Notes: generated by a model from the sequence alone, not told the origin. DNA of 64,000 bases from Porphyromonas pogonae (GCF_036320655.1 NZ_CP143258.1:1-64000); one strand, 5' to 3'. Positions 35,490-45,562 are shown, counted from the stretch's first letter. Made by a program: numbers and translations.

Positions 35490-35706
35490 AGTACTGCATT
35501 TGTGTTTTTCTAAACAACGTCAATACTAGCCCATAAAGTATATAACAATCATAAATTTAGGACTTATCTATCGCTAGGGCTAAAGATAAATCAGGGGTAC
35601 GGAGGTACGGCATATCCCAAAATGAAAACAATACTATCATTTTGTCAGATTTCGAGGCTGTTTTATACATCGCATCTCCGAGCTCTTTACCACAAGATGC
35701 AGGGTA

Positions 35707-35738
35707 TTGACAAAGGGGGGCTGTGTGTTGTATCTTTG
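35707..35738 (+). promoter_or_regulatory. Promoter of element copy 3
   Basis: TTGACA and TATCTTTG at a spacing identical to copy 2, with the same AAAGGGGGG after the -33 box. Confidence 0.6.
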
Positions 35739-35802
35739 TAATATAAACTTCCTTCCGTACTGATTGCAACGCTCGCATAAGGATTTATACAGACACCAGG
35801 AT

Positions 35803-35952
35803 ATGAGTACCGTAACGAAATATACTTTATGCACATTCACTGCTCACAGCTTGTTCCCCCTGGAACACGTTGAGAGCATCGCATCTCATCATCGCTCATC
35901 GTCAGAGCAAGCTCACGCCTTGAGCCTCGAGCATAATAGCGCGCGCGCATAG
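35803..35952 (+). CDS. Possible 49-residue peptide of element copy 3
   Basis: Begins MSTVTKYTLCTFTAHSLF, 65 bp after the promoter. No similarity to known proteins was recognised. Weak case. Confidence 0.22.
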   Translation: MSTVTKYTLCTFTAHSLFPLEHVESIASHHRSSSEQAHALSLEHNSARA

Positions 35953-36033
35953 CCTACACCTGCACAGTACTTACCCTTAATACGATTTCTTACCATTTGC
36001 CCCGGATCTCACTTCCGTGCACATGTATCTGCT

Positions 36034-36186
36034 GACTTATCATAATAGGTCAGCCGACCTATCCTATACAGTCAATAGACTTATCCTATAAGGTCAACAG
36101 ACCTATCTTATACGGTCGATCGATTTATCGTATCCGGACAACAAACCTATCGTACACGGATGGCGGTCTCATCTTAATAGAATTTT
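36034..36186 (+). repeat. 22-bp tandem array, element copy 3
   Basis: Seven units at 36034, 36056, 36078, 36100, 36122, 36144 and 36166, all exactly 22 bp. Consensus ACYTATCSTATACGG. Both edge units are variants containing TAATAG. Confidence 0.85.
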
Positions 36187-36488
36187 AGACGTTGCACCTC
36201 CCCCACCTAATCGAGACGCAGCAATAAAGAAGTGAAATATACAGGCTGTGTATTTTATGATTATTGATTTTGTGCGCCATAATCGGAGACTCATTTTATT
36301 TAGACACCGTTTGCAGATCGTTTTGATGCGCCCAAAAGCCCTTCCTTATTTAGACTTTGTACAAATAAGCCTCGTGTCTTAACTAAGAGAAGGGAAATTT
36401 CAAGGCTCCTGGACTGATTTTGAATTTATTTAGTAACCTTACCACAAGTCTATTGGAGCGAATGATTAGCCCCGAGACAGCAACACCG

Positions 36489-36511
36489 TTTTTTGACATT
36501 TTGTCAAAAAA
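36489..36511. promoter_or_regulatory. Extended TTTGACA palindrome, element copy 3
   Basis: Perfect 10-bp inverted repeat with a 3-bp centre (TTTTTTGACA / TGTCAAAAAA), 185 bp upstream of topB. Confidence 0.5.
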
Positions 36512-36695
36512 GATTCACCCAACCCTCGGCACTACAAATGTGCATAAGCATGATGGTTGAGCACAAAATCACCGTGATCATAACCTCCCCTCTGATAGGA
36601 GACGTATAAGACGGAAAAGAAAGGATAAGAGGTATTTCAATAAGTATGATTATTTTTGTAACTATGGTATTGAACAACTTCTATAGATTGAGCCG

Positions 36696-38708
36696 ATGAT
36701 CGTTTGCATAGCTGAAAAGCCCAGCGTGGCTAGGGAAATAGCGGCGATACTCGGAGCTACGAGCCGCAAACAAGGGTATATCGAAGGCAACGGCTACCAA
36801 GTCACTTGGACGTACGGGCATCTCTGTACGCTCAAAGAGCCGCACGACTATACACCTTATTGGAAACCTTGGAGCCTATCGGGGCTCCCCATGATACCGG
36901 ATCGCTTCGGCATCAAACTCATCGAACAAGATAGTTACATGCGACAAGCTGAGGTGATAGGTTCCATTGTAAAAAATGCGGAAATGGTGGTAAACTGCGG
37001 TGATGCCGGGCAGGAAGGAGAGCTCATCCAACGCTGGGTACTACAGAAGGTACAGTGCCAATGTCCTGTAAAAAGGCTGTGGATATCTTCTCTTACGGAC
37101 GAAGCCATACGTGAGGGCTTCCAGCACCTGAGAGACGAGGAGGACTTCCGCTCTCTCTATGAAGCAGGCCTTGCCCGTGCCATAGGAGACTGGCTACTGG
37201 GGATGAATGCAACCCGACTATATACCCTCAAATATGCCAAGAGCCGGCAGGTACTCTCCATAGGACGTGTACAAACCCCCACTCTGGCACTCATTGTAAA
37301 CAGGCAGCGTGAGATAGAGCACTTCAAACCCGTAACTTACTGGGAGCTCAAAACAGTCTACAGGGATACCACCTTCAATGCATCCAAGGGCAAATTCGAC
37401 ACGGAGCCAAAAGCCCGAGAGGCTCTGGAGGCTATCACAGGCTCTACATTTGAGATCAAGGACGTAAAAAAGAAAAAGGGCAAGGAAGGCCCCCCCAAAC
37501 TCTTCGACCTGACCAGCCTGCAAGTGGTGTGTAACAAGAAGTTCAACATGAGTGCGGAGGAAACGCTCTCTACCATACAATCGCTTTACGAAAAGAAGAT
37601 TACTACTTACCCCCGTGTAGATACAACATACCTGAGCGAAGATATTTATCCCAAGATCCCCAAGATACTTACGGGGCTGGTAGCATACAGGGAACTCACA
37701 GCTCCTCTGCTGGGCGGTGCTCCGCTACGCAAAAACAAAAAAGTCTTTGACAATGACAAGGTCACAGACCACCATGCCATCATCCCCACGGGACAGCCGG
37801 TGCATGGGCTTACGGAAAAAGAGCAACAGGTATTCGACATCATCACCCTCCACTTTATAGCGGCTTTCTATCCTGATTGCGACTTCAGCACCACCACGGT
37901 GCAGGGCGAGGCCGGTAAGGTACCCTTCAAGACAAGTGGCAAAGAGATTCTCAATCCGGGATGGCGCATGGTCTTTAGTAATAATGAGGAGGACGAGGAG
38001 GATGACTCTGCAGATGACAGTAGCTCCAACAAGCCTTCGGGCAAGGTTTTGCCCACTTTCAAAGTAGGAGAAAGCGGTGATCACAAGCCCGACTTGCAAG
38101 AGAAGCAAACCCAACCTCCCAAACCGTATACCGAGGCTACGCTCCTCAGAGCCATGGAGACAGCCGGTAAGAGCGTGCAGGACGATGACTTGCGGGAAGC
38201 GCTCAAAGAAAACGGTATAGGACGCCCCTCCACCAGGGCAAATATCATCGAAACGCTATTCAAGCGCAACTACATCGTGAAAGAACGCAAAAGTCTGCGT
38301 GCCACTGCTACGGGGCTGGAACTGATTGATACTATCAACTACGAACTGCTCAAGAGTGCCGAACTCACAGGGCAGTGGGAGTGCAAACTGCGCAAGATAG
38401 AGCGCAAGGAGCTGTCGGCAGCGTTGTTTGTGGACGAACTGAAGCAACTGGTGCAACAGCTGGTACAGGATGTGATGCGCGGTAATGTGGGTGGCAGGCA
38501 AGCGGGAGGCCAAGCCTCAGAAGCACCTGACCTGCCGGTGTGCCCGTCGTGCGGTGCAGGATATATAGTCAAGGGCAAAACGGCTTATGGCTGTAGTGCC
38601 TATGCTCAGGGGTGTGCATTCAGGCTCAGCTTCGACAAGTATGCCTCGGACATGACCAATGAGCAACTCAAAAGGGTGATCAAAGAAATAAAACAACAAG
38701 AGATATAA
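36696..38708 (+). CDS. topB: DNA topoisomerase III
   Basis: 670 residues. N-terminal Toprim domain (MIVCIAEKPSVAREIAAIL, acidic NCGDAGQEGELIQRWV), catalytic Tyr305 in TTYPRVDTTYLS, GRVQTPTLALIV, and near the C-terminus a zinc-ribbon-like stretch (CPSCGAGYIVKGKTAYGCSAYAQGC). This is a type IA enzyme that decatenates and relaxes single-stranded regions, often with RecQ, which is also encoded in this window. Its stop is 2 bp before the first GH92 gene, so a housekeeping gene leads a glycosidase transcript. TopB copies also occur on conjugative elements, but no conjugation genes are near. Confidence 0.92.
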   Translation: MIVCIAEKPSVAREIAAILGATSRKQGYIEGNGYQVTWTYGHLCTLKEPHDYTPYWKPWSLSGLPMIPDRFGIKLIEQDSYMRQAEVIGSIVKNAEMVVNCGDAGQEGELIQRWVLQKVQCQCPVKRLWISSLTDEAIREGFQHLRDEEDFRSLYEAGLARAIGDWLLGMNATRLYTLKYAKSRQVLSIGRVQTPTLALIVNRQREIEHFKPVTYWELKTVYRDTTFNASKGKFDTEPKAREALEAITGSTFEIKDVKKKKGKEGPPKLFDLTSLQVVCNKKFNMSAEETLSTIQSLYEKKITTYPRVDTTYLSEDIYPKIPKILTGLVAYRELTAPLLGGAPLRKNKKVFDNDKVTDHHAIIPTGQPVHGLTEKEQQVFDIITLHFIAAFYPDCDFSTTTVQGEAGKVPFKTSGKEILNPGWRMVFSNNEEDEEDDSADDSSSNKPSGKVLPTFKVGESGDHKPDLQEKQTQPPKPYTEATLLRAMETAGKSVQDDDLREALKENGIGRPSTRANIIETLFKRNYIVKERKSLRATATGLELIDTINYELLKSAELTGQWECKLRKIERKELSAALFVDELKQLVQQLVQDVMRGNVGGRQAGGQASEAPDLPVCPSCGAGYIVKGKTAYGCSAYAQGCAFRLSFDKYASDMTNEQLKRVIKEIKQQEI

Positions 38709-38710
38709 AG

Positions 38711-41038
38711 ATGAAGAGAAAAAGCATGATAAACAGCATCAGGAGTTTGATGTTATCGATAAGTATGGCTCTGATACCGGTGGGGATGTGTGCCCAGGAA
38801 GAGATAGCTGACAGATTGATGCCTGTGGATTTGGTGAATCCGCTGGTGGGTACGCTGAGCAGTTTTGAACTCAGCAACGGTAACACTTACCCCGTAATAT
38901 CACGCCCGTGGGGGATGAATAGCTGGACTCCCCAGACGGGCAAGATGGGCGATGGCTGGCAGTACACCTACACGGCACACAAGATCAGGGGATTCAAACA
39001 GACCCACCAGCCCAGTCCGTGGATCAACGACTACGGACAGTTCTCCATCATGCCTTTTGTGGGTGACTCCGTGGTATTCGATGAGGAGAAGCGGGCATCT
39101 TGGTTCAGTCACAAGACAGAGATAGCCACCCCTTATTACTACAAGGTCTATCTGGCAGACTATGACCTCACGGCTGAGATGACACCTTCGGAAAGGGCGG
39201 CCATATTCCGCCTCAAGTATCCGTCCTCGTCGGTGGAAGCAGGGTTCAAGACTGCGTGGATCATTATTGACGCCTTCGACACGGACTCTGACATAGAAGC
39301 AGCACAAGGATCTAATAAGATCACAGGCTACTCCACCAAAAACAGTGGAGGTGTGCCGGATAATTTCCGTTGCAATTTCGTTATCACACTGGATCGCCCT
39401 ATTCTGGAGGTAAAGAAACAGGTAACGGAAGACCCCAAAACGGGCAAACATACTATGCTCGCAGTGCGGTTGGATACGAAAAAGAACCCCTTGGTTACGG
39501 CCAAGGTGGCATCATCATTCATCAGCCCGGAGCAAGCTGTAACCAACTTGAGAGAAGTAGACATCAAAAGCTTTGATCAGGTGAGAAAAGAGGGGCGTGA
39601 TCGCTGGAACGAAGTGCTGGGACGCATTATTGTAGAGGGCGGATCTACCCGTGAGATGCGTACCTTCTACTCCAATCTTTATCGCTGCCTGCTCTTCCCG
39701 AGAAGATTTTATGAATTGGATCCTGCGGACAAGCCTATCCATTACAGCCCGTACAACGGCAAGACTTTACCGGGATATATGTACACCGATACGGGTTTCT
39801 GGGATACATTCAGAGCGCTATTCCCCCTGCTCAACTTATTTTATCCCGACGAAAACAAAAAGATACAGGAAGGATTACTCAATGTTTACCGCGAAAGCGG
39901 ATTCTTCCCCGAGTGGTCGAGCCCGGGTCACCGTGATTGTATGGTGGGTAACAACTCCGCCTCTGTACTTGCCGATGCTTACCTCAAAGGGGTACAGGTG
40001 GCAGACAGCAAAACGCTGATAGAGGGGATACTCAAGACAGCCAATAGTGAGCACCCTACCATCTCATCTACCGGTCGCAAAGGATACAAGTTTTACAACA
40101 AACTGGGCTATGTGCCGTGTGATGTGGATATCAAAGAAAGTGCCGCACGCACGCTGGAATATGCCTACGACGACTGGTGCATATACAAGTTGTTACAGAA
40201 ACTGGGACGTCCGCAATCGGAACAAGAGACTTATTACAGGAGAGCTCAAAACTATCGTAATCTCTATGACCCCACAAGCTATCTGATGCGGGGCCGCACT
40301 CGCAAGGGGCGCTATCAGGAGCCTTACAACCCGTTCAAGTGGGGCGATGCTTTTACAGAGGGTAATGCATGGCACTATTCCTGGTCGGTATTCCACGACG
40401 TGCAGGGGCTCATCAATCTGATGGGCGACGAGGATACATTCACTTACATGCTGGACAACGTGTTTAACCTCCCTCCCGTGTATGACGACAGCTACTACGG
40501 CTTTGTGATCCACGAGATCAGGGAGATGCTACTGATCAATATGGGTAATTATGCTCATGGCAATCAGCCTATCCAACACCTGATCTATCTTTACAACTAT
40601 GCCAAAGAGCCATGGAAAGCACAGCAAAGAGCACGAGAAGTAATGGCGAAGTTGTACTCCCCTGAGCCTGACGGGTATTGTGGCGATGAGGATAACGGAC
40701 AGACTTCTGCCTGGTATGTATTCTCAGCTCTCGGGTTCTATCCCGTAACACCCGGCACAGATCAGTACGTTATAGGCTCTCCGCTTTTCCCCAGAGTATC
40801 ATTGCACTTCGAAAACGGCAACAAAACCGTGATCAACGCTATGAACAATTCATCAAGTAATGTGTACATCGACCAATTGGATATAGATGGTAGTCCTGTT
40901 ACCCGTAATTACCTCACGCACGAGGAACTCCGCCGTGGTGCAACGCTGAACTTCAAAATGACTTCTAAGCCGAATAAGGAAAGAGGTATCGAAGAGACAG
41001 ACAAACCATACTCTCTCACAAACGAAAAGCTGAAATAA
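38711..41038 (+). CDS. GH92 family exo-alpha-mannosidase with Gln at the catalytic acid position
   Basis: 775 residues with a cleavable signal (MALIPVGMCAQ). GH92 hallmarks are VDLVNPLVGT at the start, FRLKYPS, TDTGFWDTFRALFPL, GDEDNGQTSAWYVFSALGFYPV (acidic base region D659-E660-D661) and GSPLFPRVSLH. Where typical GH92 enzymes carry GNEPSHH with the catalytic acid Glu, this one reads GNQPIQH with Q619. The GH92 class known to remove mannose capping a phosphate (mannosyl-phosphate uncapping) has this same Glu-to-Gln change, since a phosphate leaving group needs no acid. It follows topB by 2 bp and precedes a second GH92 with an intact Glu. Confidence 0.9.
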   Translation: MKRKSMINSIRSLMLSISMALIPVGMCAQEEIADRLMPVDLVNPLVGTLSSFELSNGNTYPVISRPWGMNSWTPQTGKMGDGWQYTYTAHKIRGFKQTHQPSPWINDYGQFSIMPFVGDSVVFDEEKRASWFSHKTEIATPYYYKVYLADYDLTAEMTPSERAAIFRLKYPSSSVEAGFKTAWIIIDAFDTDSDIEAAQGSNKITGYSTKNSGGVPDNFRCNFVITLDRPILEVKKQVTEDPKTGKHTMLAVRLDTKKNPLVTAKVASSFISPEQAVTNLREVDIKSFDQVRKEGRDRWNEVLGRIIVEGGSTREMRTFYSNLYRCLLFPRRFYELDPADKPIHYSPYNGKTLPGYMYTDTGFWDTFRALFPLLNLFYPDENKKIQEGLLNVYRESGFFPEWSSPGHRDCMVGNNSASVLADAYLKGVQVADSKTLIEGILKTANSEHPTISSTGRKGYKFYNKLGYVPCDVDIKESAARTLEYAYDDWCIYKLLQKLGRPQSEQETYYRRAQNYRNLYDPTSYLMRGRTRKGRYQEPYNPFKWGDAFTEGNAWHYSWSVFHDVQGLINLMGDEDTFTYMLDNVFNLPPVYDDSYYGFVIHEIREMLLINMGNYAHGNQPIQHLIYLYNYAKEPWKAQQRAREVMAKLYSPEPDGYCGDEDNGQTSAWYVFSALGFYPVTPGTDQYVIGSPLFPRVSLHFENGNKTVINAMNNSSSNVYIDQLDIDGSPVTRNYLTHEELRRGATLNFKMTSKPNKERGIEETDKPYSLTNEKLK

Positions 41039-41060
41039 GATAATACAACGGACTGAAGTA

Positions 41061-43391
41061 ATGAGACTGAAGAAACAAACGATAGCCCTTGCGATAGTGA
41101 CAGCGATAGGGCTCACTGCTTGCCACAAACCGATGTCATTGACTTCGGTACAAGACCCTGTGGATTGTATCAATCCGTACATGGGCAATATCAGTCACTT
41201 GTTGGTCCCTACGTATCCGACGGTACATCTCCCCAACAGCATGATGAGAGTGTACCCCGAGCGTGCGGATTATACTGCCCAGATTATACACGGACTCCCC
41301 ACGATAGTGACCAGCCATAGAGGTACGTCGGCCTTTCGCATATCTCCGATATCGGGGCTCAATGATTCACTGCCCGAAGTGAAAGACTACACCTACGACA
41401 ACGAATACGTAAAACCATACCGCTATAAAGTGGATCTGGACGAAGAGAATATCAGTGTGGACTATGCTCCATCGTTCCAAAGTGCCATTTACGAGTTCAG
41501 CTTTGAAAACAATGAGAAGAATCCGGCCGTTGTCTTGAATACTGCGAACGGACAACTCAAAGTGCACGACAACACCTTCTACGGCTACCAGACTCTGCAA
41601 GACAGCACCAAGGTGTACATCTATATGGAAAGTAGCGAAGATCCTGAAGGCGTGGGTGTGCGTGACTCTCTCACCGGCAAACTGCTTACGGGTGATGTAA
41701 CAAGTATCGACTCGGCGTATGTAAACCACGGCGTACTTACAGGGAAAACGGTATTGGCATGGTACAAATCAAAGACCAAAGCTGTGAAGATGCGTTATGG
41801 CGTATCATTTATCAGCGTGGAACAAGCACGTAAGAACTTGAGGCGTGAGATTGCGTCATATGAAGTAAACGTAGTGGCGAAGAGAGGTAAAAACGAGTGG
41901 ATAAAGGCGTTTAACAGCATTAAGGTTCAGGGTGGGACAGAGGATCAGCGGGCTGTCTTCTACACAAGCTTGTACAGGACATTTGAGCGTATGATCTGTA
42001 TCTCCGAAGACGGACATTATTACAGCGCATCCGACGGCAAAGTGCATAATGACGAGGGGATACCCTTCTATACCGATGACTGGGCATGGGATACGTATCG
42101 GGCAGCTCATCCCTTGCGTATGCTCATTGACCCGCAAAAGGAGGCTTACATGATCTCATCCTACATCCGCATGGCTAAGCAGAGCCCTGATGGCTGGCTG
42201 CCTACGTTTCCCGAAGTGACGGGCGATAGCCACCGAATGAACGGCAATCATGCCATAGCCATCATAGCAGATGCATACGCCAAGGGGATCAACGGCTTTA
42301 ACCTCAATGAGGGCTACGAAGCCGCAAAGAAGGTGATGAGTGAGAAGACATTTATCCCCTGGATGAAGTTCCCCAAAGTCGAGATAGACAAGTTTATGGA
42401 CGACAAAGGTTACTACCCGGCACTGCACCCCGGCGAGCGGGAGACAGAGCCCAAAGTGTCCAAGTGGGAACGTCGGCAAAGTGTTGCTGTAACTCTGGGA
42501 GCGTCATACGACTACTGGTGTCTGAGCCAACTGGCTAACTTTACCGGTAAAGCGGAGGAGTCTAAAGAATTCCTTGCGAAGTCTTATAATTACAGGAATC
42601 TCTTCAATTATGAAACAGGCTTCTTTCACCCGAAAGACAACCAAGGAAAGTTCATCACGCCATTTGACTACAAGCTATCGGGCGGACAAGGCGCACGCGA
42701 CTACTATGATGAGAATAACGGCTACACTTATCGCTGGGACGTACAGCACAACCCTGCCGATCTGATATATCTGATGGGGGGCAAAGAGCAATTTATCAAG
42801 AACCTCGACGCCACCTTCCGCACTCCGATCGATGGCAATCGGTTTGAGTTTTATTATCAGATGCCTGACCAAACAGGGAATGTGGGTCAATTCTCCATGG
42901 CCAACGAGCCCAGCTTGCACATCCCTTATCTGTACAACTACGCAGGTCAGCCGTGGCGCACCCAAAAGCTGATCAGGAAACTGGTGGGTGAGTGGTTCCG
43001 TAATGATCTTATGGGAGTGCCGGGTGACGAAGACGGCGGTGGCATGAGTGCGTTCGTAGTCTTCTCCATGATGGGTATCTATCCCGTGACTCCGGGCATG
43101 CCTGTATACAACATAGGTAGTCCTTTCTTCCCGGAAGTAACCATCACACAGCCCGGCGGACGTAAGTTTGTCATCACAGCAGATAATGTGAGTGAGGTAA
43201 ACAAATACATCCAAAGTGCTGAGCTCAACGGCAAGAAGCTCAACAAGCCCTGGCTCAAGCATAGTGACATCGTGGGCGGAGGCTCATTGGTCTTAAAAAT
43301 GGGGCCTAAACCCAACAAAAACTGGGGTATAGAGGTACCGCCTCCGTCTGCCGACCCTTACCAGCCCTATATCAGTAAGAAGAAAAAATAG
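41061..43391 (+). CDS. GH92 family exo-alpha-mannosidase, lipoprotein
   Basis: 776 residues. The lipoprotein signal ends GLTAC at Cys20, so it is membrane-anchored, unlike its neighbour. GH92 features are CINPYMGNISHLLVPTYPT, TDDWAWDTYRAAHPL, the catalytic acid E616 in MANEPSLH, and GDEDGGGMSAFVVFSMMGIYPV with D656-E657-D658. Such enzymes remove terminal alpha-linked mannose with inversion, needing calcium. The pair of GH92 genes (22-bp gap) probably acts on host N-glycans or fungal mannan, the first on phosphorylated and the second on plain mannose ends (inference). A terminator follows at 43424. Confidence 0.92.
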   Translation: MRLKKQTIALAIVTAIGLTACHKPMSLTSVQDPVDCINPYMGNISHLLVPTYPTVHLPNSMMRVYPERADYTAQIIHGLPTIVTSHRGTSAFRISPISGLNDSLPEVKDYTYDNEYVKPYRYKVDLDEENISVDYAPSFQSAIYEFSFENNEKNPAVVLNTANGQLKVHDNTFYGYQTLQDSTKVYIYMESSEDPEGVGVRDSLTGKLLTGDVTSIDSAYVNHGVLTGKTVLAWYKSKTKAVKMRYGVSFISVEQARKNLRREIASYEVNVVAKRGKNEWIKAFNSIKVQGGTEDQRAVFYTSLYRTFERMICISEDGHYYSASDGKVHNDEGIPFYTDDWAWDTYRAAHPLRMLIDPQKEAYMISSYIRMAKQSPDGWLPTFPEVTGDSHRMNGNHAIAIIADAYAKGINGFNLNEGYEAAKKVMSEKTFIPWMKFPKVEIDKFMDDKGYYPALHPGERETEPKVSKWERRQSVAVTLGASYDYWCLSQLANFTGKAEESKEFLAKSYNYRNLFNYETGFFHPKDNQGKFITPFDYKLSGGQGARDYYDENNGYTYRWDVQHNPADLIYLMGGKEQFIKNLDATFRTPIDGNRFEFYYQMPDQTGNVGQFSMANEPSLHIPYLYNYAGQPWRTQKLIRKLVGEWFRNDLMGVPGDEDGGGMSAFVVFSMMGIYPVTPGMPVYNIGSPFFPEVTITQPGGRKFVITADNVSEVNKYIQSAELNGKKLNKPWLKHSDIVGGGSLVLKMGPKPNKNWGIEVPPPSADPYQPYISKKKK

Positions 43392-43423
43392 TCAGGGCGC
43401 TCAAGAACCCTATAGATCGCATC

Positions 43424-43473
43424 ATACCTTCAGCCCTATCCCCCATCGGAAGGTGCTGAAGGTATTGTTTTTT
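43424..43473 (+). terminator. Terminator after the GH92 pair
   Basis: ATACCTTCAGC stem pairing with GCTGAAGGTAT, then TGTTTTTT. 33 bp past the second GH92 stop. Confidence 0.82.
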
Positions 43474-43526
43474 GGTAGAGTCATCATAAGACAGCTCTAC
43501 TGCAATCAAATTATTTCTATCGCAAT

Positions 43527-45496
43527 ATGAACATCGAATACAAATTCCGGAAGAGCCATGGGCTATGCACAGCCTTTCTGCTCATGATACTTCTATCCCC
43601 CATATACACACGTACGCCCAAAAACAACAAGTGCAGGTAGAGCCTGCTTTCTGGTGGGCAGGGATGAAACATCCACAACTACAGCTCATGCTACGGGGCG
43701 ATAAGATCGGTGATAGGCTGGTGAGTATTTCCGCCCCACACATCACTATCGACAGCATTGTCTCAGGCGATCCTTCCGCGGGACGTCTCAGCATCGATAT
43801 GCAGCAAGGAGAAGTGAAGCACATATACACTCCCGATAATAAAACGTCGGACTACCTTTTCATCTACCTCAATATCGCTCATGCACAAGCGGGGAAGTTT
43901 ACGATTTCCCTCAGGACCAAAGCCCGTGGCAAATCTATAGAGCTACCCTACGAGCTAAAAAAGAGACAACTCGCACACGGGGCTCAGGGCTTCGATAGCT
44001 CTGATGTGGTTTACCTTATTATGCCCGATAGGTTTGCCAATGGAGACGGGACTAATGACCGTAGCCAAAGAGTCAAACACCCTGATATTCTCGATCGCAA
44101 AGCACAAGGCGACAGGCATGGGGGAGATCTCATGGGAATTATGCACCGACTGGGGTATCTTGATAGCTTGGGAGTAACGTCTTTGTGGCTGACTCCCGTA
44201 CAGACCAACGATATGGGCAGAGGATCATATCACGGTTACGCCATCACTGATTATTATCGGATAGATCCCCGATTGGGTGATAACAAACTCTACTGCAAGC
44301 TGATACAACAAGCCCATCAGCGTGGCATGAAAGTAATCATGGATGCCGTATTCAATCACTGTGGAGCACTGCATCCGTGGATAACCAATCTACCATTCCG
44401 TGACTGGATCAACTCTTCCGATAGCTATGTGAATACCAATCATGTGAAGTCCTGCTATTACGATCCCTACACCAGCAGGCGAGATAGCACAGCGTTTACC
44501 GACGGTTGGTTTGTGCCTTCTATGCCCGATCTCAATCAGAAGAATCCACATCTGGCAACATATCTCATTCAAAACTCAATTTGGTGGATCGAATACGCAG
44601 GTATCGACGGCATCAGGCAAGATACCTATCCTTACCCCTACGCACCCATGATGGCAGAGTGGTGCCGACGTGTAATGCACGAGTATCCACACTTCAACAT
44701 CGTAGGAGAAGCTTAGGAGAGTGACTCCTCGGGTAGTGCCTACTGGCAAGCGGGATCGAGACTCAATACTCACAGCGATAGCCGCCTCCCCTCCGTTATG
44801 GACTTCCATTTACAGAGTATTCTCCCCACGGCTACACGTGATGCTACTACTGCTTCTAGAGGACTTGCATCTGTGCATCACTCCCTCGCACAAGACTATC
44901 TCTACTCTGATCCGATGAAGGTACTCCGCTTTATTGAGAACCACGATACCGACCGCTTTCTCAAACAATTACCGACTACGGAAGAAGATCTGGCGTCCCT
45001 CAAGCAGGCACTCACCATCATACTCACCATACCAGGAATACCCCAGCTGTACTATGGCACAGAGACTCTCATGTACGGGACTAAGCAACATGGCGATGGC
45101 AACATCAGGCGAGATATGCCGGGCGGATGGCACAGTGATAAGGCAAACTTCTTTGACGCTCACGGCAGAAGCCCGCTACAAAACCACTTTTGGGACTTCC
45201 TCTCCACTCTTTTGCGCTGGCGCAGAGGTAATGAAGTAATTGCTAAGGGAGCGATGACACACTTTGTCCCATCAAACGGAGTATATGTATATGCCCGTAC
45301 TACGCCCGCAGCCGGTGTTTTGATTCTAATAAACGGTACAGACTCTAGCAAAGAAATAAAACTGAATGAATATAACGAAGTATTACAAGGCACAGATACT
45401 TTCGAAGACATATTGACCCATAAAGAGATTACTCGCCACGATGGTCATGTCACCTTAGGCAAGCGTGGGGTCAGAGTGCTTACATGGAAAAAATAG
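43527..45496 (+). pseudogene. GH13 alpha-amylase/neopullulanase-type gene with frameshift and nonsense mutation
   Basis: Two separate lesions break one gene. First, the signal peptide (MNIEYKFRKSHG ... FLLMILLSPIYT) begins at 43527, but the mature part (YAQKQQVQVEPAFWWAGMK) is in another frame. Removing one AC from the ACACAC run at 43606-43611 would join them. Second, in the catalytic domain the expected GEAW reads GEA-stop: TGG has become TAG at 44714-44716, just after the acid/base Glu, and the same frame then runs on without a stop to 45496 (NHDTDRFL, IPGIPQLYYGTE). The intact enzyme would be about 655 residues with the nucleophile in DGIRQD. It was a periplasmic SusA-like enzyme that cleaves starch or cyclodextrins. 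The rest of the sequence looks undecayed, so loss is recent. Confidence 0.88.
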
Positions 45497-45521
45497 AATA
45501 GATTGTGGGCTATTAAAAATA

Positions 45522-45551
45522 ATGACTAGTCCACATAAGGGGACTAGTCAT
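45522..45551 (-). terminator. Terminator between convergent genes
   Basis: ATGACTAGTCC stem pairing with GGACTAGTCAT; on the minus strand it is followed by TATTTTTAAT. It serves the lipoprotein gene at 45563. Confidence 0.7.
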
Positions 45552-45562
45552 CAACAAAAGAA

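Larger units (their letters stand above)
35707..36511 (+). repeat. Dispersed modular element, copy 3
   Basis: 805 bp. Promoter TTGACA plus TATCTTTG (35707-35738) with AAAGGGGGG in the spacer; a variable stretch with a possible 49-codon peptide; the most regular 22-bp array (36034-36186, units exactly 22 bp apart); TTTATTTAGACACC near 36297; an inverted repeat with arms CTTATTT/AAATAAG (36345-36369); GTGTCTTAACTAAGAG near 36374; TTTATTTAGTAACC near 36425; and the longest palindrome, TTTTTTGACA-TTT-TGTCAAAAAA (36489-36511). topB starts 185 bp further on. Upstream is the divergent barrel gene. Confidence 0.82.

Noticed and set aside
44714-44716. TAG read as selenocysteine or pyrrolysine
   Set aside because: TAG is not the selenocysteine codon, no pyl genes are in the window, and the conserved residue there is Trp (TGG), one base away.
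36696-45496. topB to GH13 region as an integrative conjugative element
   Set aside because: No integrase, relaxase, mobilisation or att-like direct repeats were found.
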